A stretch of 64,000 nt of DNA from positions 9,608,951 to 9,672,950 of the forward strand of contig OZ024897.1 in assembly GCA_964017195.1 (NCBI GenBank). Reading direction: 5' to 3'. Position 1 is the stretch's first letter. The number at the start of each line of letters is the position of its first letter. Shown piece after piece: positions 57,297-64,000 of the stretch. The notes beneath the pieces are model-generated. The model was given only the letters and a program-made list of their open reading frames with translations. It made no database searches and was not told where the DNA came from. Both the position numbers and the translations under genes were made by a program. This DNA comes from Siderastrea radians. Taxonomy: Eukaryota > Cnidaria > Anthozoa > Scleractinia > Rhizangiidae.

Positions 57297-57944
57297 ATGT
57301 CTTCAGCAAACGTATTACCAAGCGCACCTCCAGAGATCGAAACACAACTCTAACCAAACCTCCCAGAAACAACAAATGCCGAGAATTTTCGGCTAACTAA
57401 AATAAGTAAAATTGAAAAAGAAATATCTGATGAGGTTGAGCATTACAGGATTGTTTTGAAAAAATATAAAAAAGTCCGGAAAGTGATTCACTTTTCCGTG
57501 GTCTCTCTTGGCGCATTGACGGCAGTTCTGTCTTCTGGAGCTTTTGCAACATCACTTACTGGCGTCGGAATTGTAATCGGCGCGCCTGTTGCCGCAGTAG
57601 CAGCTTTATCAGGTGGTGCTTTCACTGGCCTGTCAGTTATCAACAAGAAGCTTGAACGTAAAGTTAATAAGAACTCAAGAATTCACGCTCTGGCTGTTTC
57701 AAAACATGACTCAATAAACAGCTCTGTCCCACAAGCTCTTGATAATAATCTTGTTTCCGACACGGAGTTTAAACTAATCACACGTGAAATGCAGAAATAT
57801 CGCCAACTTAAAGAGACTTTGCGCTCAAACTTCGCACAAAAAAACAAACAAAATTCACGCCAGCCAGATGTCGAAAAAATAAAAAAAGGAATCCAGGAAG
57901 AATTTTTCAAAAAACTTGCCCAGTACAGCACAAATTTGAACTAA
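57297..57944 (+). pseudogene. Polinton two-segment membrane protein, one in-frame TAA
   Basis: The true start is probably MSSANVLPSAPPEIETQL at 57,297. TAA at 57,351-57,353 (codon 19) interrupts it, and the frame then stays open for 197 codons. An alternative start after the stop is M at 57,456. After a charged helix (KISKIEKEISDEVEHYR) comes a long hydrophobic Gly/Ala-rich hairpin (VVSLGALTAVLSSGAFATSL, then IGAPVAAVAALSGGAFTGL) and a basic helical tail. Membrane hairpins of this kind occur in virion membrane-remodelling proteins; the family is not recognised. Confidence 0.65.
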
Positions 57945-58019
57945 ATTTTGAGCGAAAAAACACAAAATTATCTGCAAGTCTTTTTAAAAACAGATGAATG
58001 TGTTACACCGCGTTACATT

Positions 58020-58075
58020 CACGCGTGACGTTGCGTGACTGGGTTACGTTACCGCCACGCGTGACGTTGCGTGAC
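58020..58075. repeat. Two 20-bp direct repeats containing CACGCGTG
   Basis: CACGCGTGACGTTGCGTGAC occurs at 58,020-58,039 and again at 58,056-58,075, both preceded by GTTAC-rich sequence. Each begins with the palindrome CACGCGTG. Position directly before the structured-RNA candidate and outside any gene suggests a protein-binding or regulatory site. Confidence 0.7.
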
Positions 58076-58104
58076 AGGTCACACAAAAGGACAAAACCCT
58101 TGTC

Positions 58105-58257
58105 GGGGGGGTGCTCGTTGGCTGTTCTTGCCTAGCCTCGGCTAGGACTTTCACCTTACCGAAGTGAGGATTTCACCGCCGAGAAGGCGGTTGTCAATTC
58201 CACATTTTACCTCTGGGAGCGAGGTTTGAAATCCCGAGGGATTTCTGAGCACCCCCC
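58105..58257 (+). ncRNA. Candidate structured RNA: closing stem with five hairpins
   Basis: G106-C116 of the segment 58,1xx (GGGGGGTGCTC, 58,106-58,116) pairs perfectly over 11 bp with GAGCACCCCCC (58,247-58,257). Between them are five separate hairpins: 131-146 (CCTAGC/GCTAGG, loop CTCG), 154-169 (CCTTAC/GTGAGG, loop CGAA), 175-191 (ACCGCC/GGCGGT, loop GAGAA), 209-225 (ACCTC/GAGGT) and 228-245 (GAAATCCC/GGGATTTC), all numbers plus 58,000. The strand is unknown because a fold of this kind is symmetric; plus is chosen because the neighbouring genes read that way. No known RNA family recognised. Confidence 0.55.
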
Positions 58258-58420
58258 TGTTACCAGTAGGACCGAGGCGGGCTCACCCGTAGAGTACTCT
58301 CCCACTGGAAGGAGTTCCCCTATACCTCGTAATTCACCGCGTGCACAAGCCCTCAAACAGGGTTCAGATGGTGGCCAACCATCACCCCCCCCCCCCCCAA
58401 GGCTTCACCAATGAGTGAAC
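58258..58420. other. Downstream part of the Polinton non-coding region
   Basis: Contains further inverted repeats (CCAGT at 58,263 with ACTGG at 58,304, enclosing CGGGCTCACCCG and AGAGTACTCT) and a C14-run at 58,385-58,398. A 62-codon plus-strand frame across it is proline-rich and has no family resemblance, so I do not call it a gene. Confidence 0.5.
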
Positions 58421-58452
58421 TAATATATATTGATCACTTTCAATATATATTA
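58421..58452. terminator. AT-rich hairpin, possible terminator
   Basis: TAATATATATTGA (58,421-58,433) and TCAATATATATTA (58,440-58,452) are exact reverse complements around TCACTT. It could end transcription from the structured region; nothing proves this. The stretch 58,453-59,095 has no supported gene. Confidence 0.4.
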
Positions 58453-59095
58453 CACACACTTTTCTTCTTCTATTTCTTATGGTAGCCTTTTTCTGCCCTT
58501 CACCTAAATGTCACAATAATTGGATGTTTACGCATGCGCTTTTGGGCAGCGGGATGATGTCAGCATAATTAGAGCCTTGGTAAAAAAACTATAGCCAACA
58601 GCTTCTGAAGGCCAAAATGCTCGTACTTTTCCACGCGATTTGCTTTATTTTCACTGAACTTTCTACACCCGTTTGGCAGAACGAGGCCAGACAGATAACA
58701 TATCAAGTCGTTGAAGCCATGCTAGAAGCAGAGGAAAATTAAACAGGCTCGATTGAGTCCCTTGTTCAAGGAAGATCAAAAGATTCGATCGAACAATCGC
58801 TGTGTACAAATCTTATTATTTCTCGTTTTTTATTCTTCGCATAACTTCAACATCTTCTGTGGTGAAAAAAAACTTACATCGCGTTAACTGAGCGTATTTT
58901 TTTTTGATAAATTCTGTTCTGGTTCATTTTTCTCGGCCCAAACAATAAAATCACGAGTCACCGCCTCTTTTTTTGTACTGCTCGTCCAGGGCCTGGGAAA
59001 TAGAAATATAGACTTCCTGTCTCTTTCTGAGAAAAATATCACGCAACGGTTCCGCTTCACAGAATTTCACCTCGAGCAGTAAAAGCCGCCTGAAA

Positions 59096-59488
59096 TTACG
59101 ACAAAACTTTCTTCATAAAGAAATCGTGCCACTCGTGCCAGTCGTATCCATCGCAGGAGCATATTTTAAAGAAAGGTTTGTAGTCGATTGTGGGACCATA
59201 CGAGTTTAATTTTTCTAAGAAAGGTATTAACCCGATCGGGGGACTAAACGACACTTTATGATGAATATTTCTCCTGTCGTAACAGGGAAAACAACATCCC
59301 TCGAAACGGCAGTTCGCATATTCAAAGCATATTATTATACGTACAATCCGCTGCCTGTAATGACAGAAAGGCAGTTTTAAAATATGCTCGTGTACCTTGT
59401 CCCAGCCCAAAGCCGCTCGCTGCCTCAGTTTTATGGCAATGTTGTTTTTGTAAATTATCGGGTTTACCTCGGTGTAAGAACCTGACAA
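59096..59488 (-). CDS. Hypothetical Cys-rich Polinton protein
   Basis: The open frame of 130 codons has no clear start of its own at the 5' end beyond MSGSYTEVNP and is rich in Cys, His and aromatic residues (CFEYANCRFEGCCFPCYDR, then CSCDGYDWHEWHDFF), suggesting a metal-binding or secreted fold. A second overlapping frame on the same strand (59,579-59,322) is basic (QRKQKHFKQYRTAKQKLTNK). Either the gene starts in that second frame and has shifted, or only one of them is real. Confidence 0.4.
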   Translation of the reverse strand: MSGSYTEVNPIIYKNNIAIKLRQRAALGWDKVHEHILKLPFCHYRQRIVRIIICFEYANCRFEGCCFPCYDRRNIHHKVSFSPPIGLIPFLEKLNSYGPTIDYKPFFKICSCDGYDWHEWHDFFMKKVLS

Positions 59489-59601
59489 GATTTTCTTTGT
59501 TTGTTAGCTTTTGTTTTGCTGTACGGTATTGTTTAAAATGTTTTTGTTTCCTTTGTTTTACGTCATCCGTGAGTTTCACAGGTTCTTACACCGAGGTAAA
59601 G
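59462..59601. repeat. Inverted repeat near the right TIR
   Basis: TTTACCTCGGTGTAAGAACC (59,462-) and its reverse complement ending near 59,601 form about 22-bp arms around roughly 95 bp. Both lie inside short minus-strand frames, so the repeat affects their C- and N-terminal ends. Confidence 0.7.
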
Positions 59602-59730
59602 CCAAATTATCTCCTGAAGATTTGGAGGGAGGCTTTGTATATCTTCGGAAAGTTTACAGTTGTTTTCCTCCTCCGGTATTGGGCCGTAAAACATTTGCAG
59701 AACATCGGACGAATATCTTGCGGCTGCCAT
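59563..59730 (-). CDS. 55-residue ORF with TIR-encoded N terminus (right end)
   Basis: The first 23 residues are identical to the left-end ORF at 44,751 because the start lies in the inverted repeat. The continuation is different (CKLSEDIQSLPPNLQEIIWL). No known family. If both are expressed, the two ends of the element make proteins sharing one N-terminal module. Confidence 0.4.
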   Translation of the reverse strand: MAAARYSSDVLQMFYGPIPEEENNCKLSEDIQSLPPNLQEIIWLYLGVRTCETHG

Positions 59731-60054
59731 TTTGGTGTATATACTTGTGATGATACTTGTTCAATAGAAAATAATTCTGGCGCACTTTTGTATATAATCA
59801 GTGCAGAAATTTCTTCAATAGAAAATATTTTCCGTGGCACATCCGCTTCACTGGACCGCGGAGTCACGCGCTTTGTTTTAATTTATGTTGTTTGGGTTAT
59901 TTTACACTCACACACATGTATAATGAGGACGTTCTGGCGCAGAATTTTAAGTTGGTTTTTTTACCCCGAAACGAGGCGAGCATGGGAGCCGAGTTTCGGG
60001 AAAAAAAACTCCCAATAAAAATTCTGCGCCAGAACCCTCATTATACATGTGTGT
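59662..60054. repeat. Polinton right terminal inverted repeat
   Basis: Matches 44,358-44,819 in reverse complement with only isolated mismatches and the single internal block missing. Ends with the complement of ACACACATG next to the CCTTG duplication. Confidence 0.92.
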
Positions 60055-60059
60055 CCTTG

Positions 60060-61475
60060 TGTTTTGACTCAAGATGCCTACTGTCGACTGCGAAACCTCC
60101 GAAGAGTAGTTCTACGATTCGGAACAGTCTCTAGCTTCCGAAGCATCAGAGGATTCATTTAATTCGGCAAATGAAGAATTTTTCTTACCGTACGATGTAA
60201 GAACTGATGTCAGGAGATTTCAGCTTATAAGCTTGTAAACAAACTGTTCAAAGTTGTTTTTCTCGCCTTATTGGCGGGAGTTCAAAATATGGGCGAAATA
60301 ATGCTTAAAATGTGATTAAAGTTCAGGCACAAGTTGCTCAAAGAGCGGATAACTCTTCTCCAGCGGATAAATGGCTGTCCAGCTATTCGAAAAATTGATG
60401 TTCTAAGCTTTGGAAATTTGGAAAAAACACCTATAAAAAGTCTAGAATTTGATGCTCGCGAATTCTCAAGCATCGGTCGATCGATTTTATTGATCGCTTC
60501 GTTGGAGAAATAAAAGAAGCTATATTTTGTTTGCCGTTGTTTATATTCATTTTATATTGTAAAGCATTGAGATTTTGGGCCGTTCTTATGGGAAACTTTC
60601 TTGAAGAGCCGTAATGCTGTAGTCATCTGGCAGTCAGCTCATGCAGCTTAGCGTGTCCATCATAGTACAGTGGTCGCTTAATGCATTGAAACACAAGTGC
60701 TTGGCGTTTCTAAATATTTTGAACAGTTTTTGTAGAATTCTTAACTTGAGCCGAAAAAAGTGAAATAAACCAAGGCCTTCTTTTAAGAACTGGGGCCTTG
60801 TGTGACCGGAATCTAAATATTTGTAGTGCAAATCATAGCCACAAGGAAAATTTTCTGCTGTTCAGCAACAACATGCGGACTGCCAAGGTAACGAAGCTTT
60901 CACTTGCTTTATTCACTGCGTAAAAATAATAACTTCATATTTAATCATTTTTCTTAGTAGTTCATTTACTATGCTATGACAGTTAAAAGAAAGAACACTG
61001 TAAAACCCTTACACAAATAGTGGCGTGTGATATTTTTTCCTAACTTAAATTTCCACGCAAGACGAGCCGAGCTATCGACATGATCGAAGTCTTTATATAT
61101 TTCGAACAATAATGTCAATCGACTCTTCAGCGACACGGAATAAGGAGAAACGTTTCTCGACATTCAGGATGGTATGCTGTAAAATAACTGTCCATGCTTC
61201 TAAGCGATTACTGCTTTGAAATTAACACACGCGAAATTTAAAAAAAAATAAAAAGCTAAGCAATGCAAACTATTGGCTTAATCGCGGCGGTCCTGCATTC
61301 GCCCAGGATGCATTTTATGAGGACTACGCCGAAGATCTTCGAGCTAGCAGACGGCAGAACTGAAAGGGTTTTCCACAAGCAAAATAAATTTTAAAATACG
61401 TTAAAAGAAAATAAGTTTTGCACAATGGTGGATGCGTTGAAAAAGAAACAAACTACCACTTCAACTGCGTTAAGA
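60060..61475. other. Interior of the Kolobok-like element, right part
   Basis: On the plus strand an ATG at about 60,074 opens MPTVDCETSEE, stops, then continues in frame as an acidic Ser-rich stretch (DSEQSLASEASEDSFNSANE), possibly the remnant of a second gene. No transposase core was found elsewhere. The rest is AT-rich without a supported gene. Confidence 0.45.
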
Positions 61476-61778
61476 TTAGGTACCTTTCGTCTCGTTTTTT
61501 CCGGATCTTTCTTTCCATATAGTTGGAATGGACAATGGAATAATCGACCTCTGGGATCCTTCGACATGCACAGCCCTCTGGAAACACTCGTCCGTGAAGT
61601 GATCAGAACAGCCGACAAAAATACCTCTCGGGTTGAAAGTTGCACTGTGTATGAGTACGAACATTATCCGCTTTTCCATTGCGGGTCCGCTCGCAATAGG
61701 GCTTTGATGAAGCGAAATACCAGCTCGGTGGTTGGATTTATTGTTGTAGCATTGTACAGCACAAGTAATACCCTTCAT
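61476..61778 (-). CDS. THAP-domain exon of the outer transposon
   Basis: THAP is a C2CH zinc-finger DNA-binding domain. From M at 61,778 the frame shows CAVQCYNNKS, GISLHQSP, FNPRG, CSDHFTDECF and IPTIWKE; C-x3-C, then x46, then C-x2-H fits the THAP signature. The tryptophan usually found in the middle is absent. The frame runs into a likely splice donor (AAAG/GTACCT) near 61,483, so the 3' part is probably in another exon that I could not find. The open frame extends upstream to 62,051 into the transposon end, which is probably non-coding. Confidence 0.75.
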   Translation of the reverse strand: MKGITCAVQCYNNKSNHRAGISLHQSPIASGPAMEKRIMFVLIHSATFNPRGIFVGCSDHFTDECFQRAVHVEGSQRSIIPLSIPTIWKERSGKNETKGT

Positions 61779-62109
61779 AACTACTGCAGCAACGAAAATT
61801 GCAAGGCCGTACAGCAAAAAGTTGGCACGAAATCTTTTCTCGACAACAGTTATATTTCCCGCGGCAAGTAACCGAATGAAGCCTGGCTTGGTTTGAGGTG
61901 AGCCTCTAACGTCACTTCCGCTCATTTGCAAGCCAGCTTCCGGAACAAGGGCCAGTAATGGCGGCCGTAAAATCTCGACAAAAACCGTCCGAAAAAAGCG
62001 ACTTCCAGTGGTCGTAATGAGTTGAAATTTGGCATGGTGACTAACAACCACAGACTATTTTCGAAAATGCAAAAATATGGAATACCAAAATTCTGGTCCC
62101 AGTGGCACT

Positions 62110-63587
62110 TTAAGAGTTTGATAATAACACTTTTGCGGAGGAACGTTTCTCGATTTCTCTCGGACTCATCGCTATCTCCCTTCTTATGATGCGAATCTCA
62201 ATTTACTCCTACACTGGGTTAGAACACTTCAGGAGTCTCTTAAGTCCCTGACGATAATTTCCACTGAATGTGAAACAGATGCAAGGGTTGATGGCACAAC
62301 TTGAGAAAGAAATAATGAAAGCAATATCATAGTAGAGATAGAAACCACAAGGCAATGTTCCGTCTGATTCCCTTGCAAAGAGTAATCGTAATCTGAAAAT
62401 ACTCCAGGGTACCCAGGAAAGAACAAATCCAGCCACGATAACAATGGCCATCTGTAGCACGTTTCTGTTTCTTTTCGCACGTTGCTGCTCAGCGTTGTCC
62501 GATTGCACACCTGGAATCTTCTGTAACTTTAGCTTAAGAACAATGATGGAGTATAGTATGACCAACAAGAAGATGGGGACATAAAAAAACACAACATACA
62601 ATGCTAGAGCGTACTGATTAACAAGGGAAGAGGCCTCTCCAAAGGCTTCATTCCATTGACCCTCGCACGACAGGTATCCTAGGTATTCAACACGTTTGAG
62701 GGCGAATAAATAAGGAGAGATGACAGCCACCGCGACGATCCACATGGCAAGAACGAAGAAGGGACAACTCTTTGAACTGATGAGTGGAGAACGAAGGGGA
62801 AATACCACGGCTCCAAATCGATCCACTGAGATCAGAAGCAGACTCTGGACGGACACAAGAACGGAGGTGACTGCTAAGAAGGGGAGTAGCTTACACAAGG
62901 CCAGGCGGAGAGAACTACTGATAGGCCAGGAGTCCACGAACGAGGCTGTTAGTTCCAATGGAACCACAAATATTGGATATAGCAGGTCGGACATGGCCAT
63001 ATTGACAATAAATAAATTGATCGGTTTTCTTAATGTTCTTGTCTTATAGACAACTATTCCTATAAAGGAATTCCCGACCAGCGAAACAACAAAGATCAGG
63101 CAGTAAGCGAAGGTTACTCCAATTTTGGCTGCTGTAGAATTCAGTGGGCTGGGGCAGCTTGATCCGTTGACCGTTGTGTTCATCTTTGCAGACCTCTAAC
63201 ACCTCTGTCGCTTCTCTCAAAACGTCGTCTGGCATTTAACAGCAAACAGTACTCTATTTATAGCGAAGGTGTAATACCTCTGGCCTGTGATTCGTCATTC
63301 CCCAGGGATTAAAATAATCATTTAGCGAATACGCCTCCTCAGTTGTCAAGCCGTTTTCTTTTGTTAAAGCTTTTAACGGATGTTAAACTCCAACAGCTGT
63401 TATTGTATGGTTTGAAATTCGGCAATGTGGATATTATGACAGTCAATCATGAGAATTTCTTTAATGCGTGCTTCTTTAGGACTTCCTTAATTCTTTGATA
63501 TGCCCCCAAACTCGCCTTTGACGTAGTTAAGACCTGTGGCGTATATCTTGATTTTAATAGAGAAAGTTTGAATTCTTGATGATTAAA
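62110..63587. repeat. Segmental duplication, right copy, part 2 (GPCR D unit)
   Basis: Continues the match to the left copy from 1,023 to about 2,500: the final 3' flank, GPCR D and its 5' flank. After 63,587 the sequence is unrelated to the left copy. Confidence 0.92.
62209..63183 (-). CDS. Class A (rhodopsin-like) GPCR, copy D, intact
   Basis: 324 residues, colinear with copy A and with the same seven transmembrane segments and motifs (GNSF, MAMSDLL, DRF, W in TM4, SWVPW, NPCIC). It keeps the ancestral ECL2 sequence NEAFGEASS that relics B and C also show. Other differences from A are scattered (for example L/F in TM2, E/D after it, M/T in TM4, Q/K before TM6, F/L in TM7). The nested transposons begin only 100 bp after its stop codon, so they probably lie in its 3' untranslated region. 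Ligand unknown. Confidence 0.93.
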   Translation of the reverse strand: MNTTVNGSSCPSPLNSTAAKIGVTFAYCLIFVVSLVGNSFIGIVVYKTRTLRKPINLFIVNMAMSDLLYPIFVVPLELTASFVDSWPISSSLRLALCKLLPFLAVTSVLVSVQSLLLISVDRFGAVVFPLRSPLISSKSCPFFVLAMWIVAVAVISPYLFALKRVEYLGYLSCEGQWNEAFGEASSLVNQYALALYVVFFYVPIFLLVILYSIIVLKLKLQKIPGVQSDNAEQQRAKRNRNVLQMAIVIVAGFVLSWVPWSIFRLRLLFARESDGTLPCGFYLYYDIAFIISFSSCAINPCICFTFSGNYRQGLKRLLKCSNPV

Positions 63588-64000
63588 GGACCAATATCCG
63601 GTTACTGCGCATGCTCCAATCTTTGATTTCCTGACAGGATGTCGCGAATTCAAAAGACGCGAGAAGTGATATAGAACCTTCAAAAATCCGTTTGCATCGT
63701 GCTCAGTTTAGTTCAATATTACCCTAAAGCTTCTCCCAGTTATAGATTAATGATATATAGTTTTCGTTAAGTTCTAATTTGTGTGAGATCGGGATTTTTT
63801 GGCGTTGTTTTCAATGCCGTTGGACGGAGGACCGAGAGGAGGGAAGCGCTATGGCGCCGGTCGAAGGCTTCTTTCTCCCGGCAGCCTCCATAAAAGCTCA
63901 GAAAATCGTGAAAGGAATAAGAAGAAATGTAACTAGCAGCATACCAGAATATATATAAAGAAAGCAACCCATGAGACATGGAAACGACTGAAGGGATCAG
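63588..64000. other. Unique sequence at the right edge
   Basis: No supported gene. Short minus-strand frames are present but lack any recognisable domain. Confidence 0.5.

Larger units (their letters stand above)
44353..60059. mobile_element. Polinton/Maverick virus-like element, 15.7 kb, decayed
   Basis: The element occupies 44,358-60,054. Terminal inverted repeats start ACACACATGTATAATGAGGG; CCTTG flanks both ends (44,353-44,357 and 60,055-60,059). It encodes the Polinton set: DNA polymerase B, retroviral-type integrase, packaging ATPase, capsid-type proteins and small membrane proteins. I do not recognise an adenain-like protease. Five genes carry a single in-frame TAA/TAG and several carry frameshifts. 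Polinton targets are usually 6 bp; a 6-bp reading (TCCTTG) is possible if one terminal base is assigned differently. Confidence 0.95.
44135..62113. mobile_element. Kolobok-like DNA transposon (TTAA), split by a Polinton
   Basis: The element runs from 44,139 to 62,109 and starts and ends with inverted AGTGCCACTG. TTAA is present on both sides (44,135-44,138 and 62,110-62,113) and once in the empty paralogue at 1,023. Imperfect inverted similarity extends about 210 bp inward (for example CAGAGGCTCACCTCA at 44,330 against its complement near 61,898). Without the Polinton it would be about 2.27 kb. It encodes a THAP domain; TTAA target plus THAP is the combination described for Kolobok transposons. 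No transposase catalytic core could be recognised, so it is probably a deletion derivative. Confidence 0.82.

Noticed and set aside
48040..57353. Alternative genetic code (TAA/TAG read as sense) for the Polinton
   Set aside because: TAA also serves as a natural stop in this element, host-encoded tRNAs would be required, and K/E/Q-rich genes mutate to TAA/TAG most often. Kept only as an observation on the pattern.
58226..58414. 62-codon proline-rich plus-strand frame
   Set aside because: It crosses the structured-RNA candidate and a C-run; composition explains the open frame.
61425..61871. 148-codon plus-strand open frame in the outer transposon
   Set aside because: It is the antisense shadow of the THAP exon.
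44139..62109. A single 18-kb TTAA Polinton
   Set aside because: A second pair of inverted ends with its own CCTTG duplication lies inside, and the outer part has THAP coding and different ends, so two nested elements fit better.

Overview
The window looks like nuclear DNA of an anthozoan cnidarian, most likely a stony coral. The evidence is a tandem family of intronless rhodopsin-like GPCR genes, a Polinton/Maverick virus-like element, an L1-type LINE, a Penelope-like fragment, tRNA-derived repeats and many MITEs, all AT-rich and without bacterial operon signals. The organism assignment is inference from repeat and gene style; no species marker is visible.

Layout. 1-7.8 kb is the left part of a minus-strand GPCR tandem array: one intact gene (A, 1122-2096) and two broken relatives (B, 3794-4364, cut by a Penelope-like fragment; C, 6232-6945, lacking TM1-TM2). 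7.8-12.3 kb holds a duplicated block with five tRNA-Phe-like genes that carry an extra hairpin beside the T arm. 12.3-41 kb is a large non-coding repeat field built from modules of about 1-1.2 kb with a short CCCCGCCGTC minisatellite. It is interrupted by a full-length but frameshifted LINE (12,657-17,773), several MITEs with clean target-site duplications, three near-identical copies of a 3.46-kb segment (two in a 3,844-bp tandem), a 62-bp minisatellite and a perfect palindrome containing two octamer motifs. 41-44 kb returns to GPCR flanking DNA with two more MITEs.

44,139-62,109 is a nested insertion in the 3' flank of the fourth GPCR gene (D, 62,209-63,183). A TTAA-flanked, THAP-domain-encoding DNA transposon (Kolobok-like) was itself invaded by a 15.7-kb Polinton (44,358-60,054) flanked by CCTTG. 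Paralogous sequence at 1-2500 preserves the empty TTAA site. The Polinton encodes protein-primed-type DNA polymerase B, a DDE integrase, an FtsK/A32-type packaging ATPase, a probable major capsid protein, a probable minor capsid protein, several small membrane proteins and unassigned proteins. Many of these genes carry one in-frame stop or one frameshift, so this copy looks non-autonomous unless the lesions are assembly errors or are read through. Between its last plus-strand gene and the right terminal repeat lies a compact candidate structured RNA: an 11-bp closing stem around five consecutive hairpins, preceded by two 20-bp direct repeats.

How the parts relate. The GPCR array is the host gene content; everything else is mobile or repetitive DNA that has expanded between and beside the receptors. 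The intact receptors A and D differ very little except for a short patch in extracellular loop 2 where five neighbouring base differences all change the protein.
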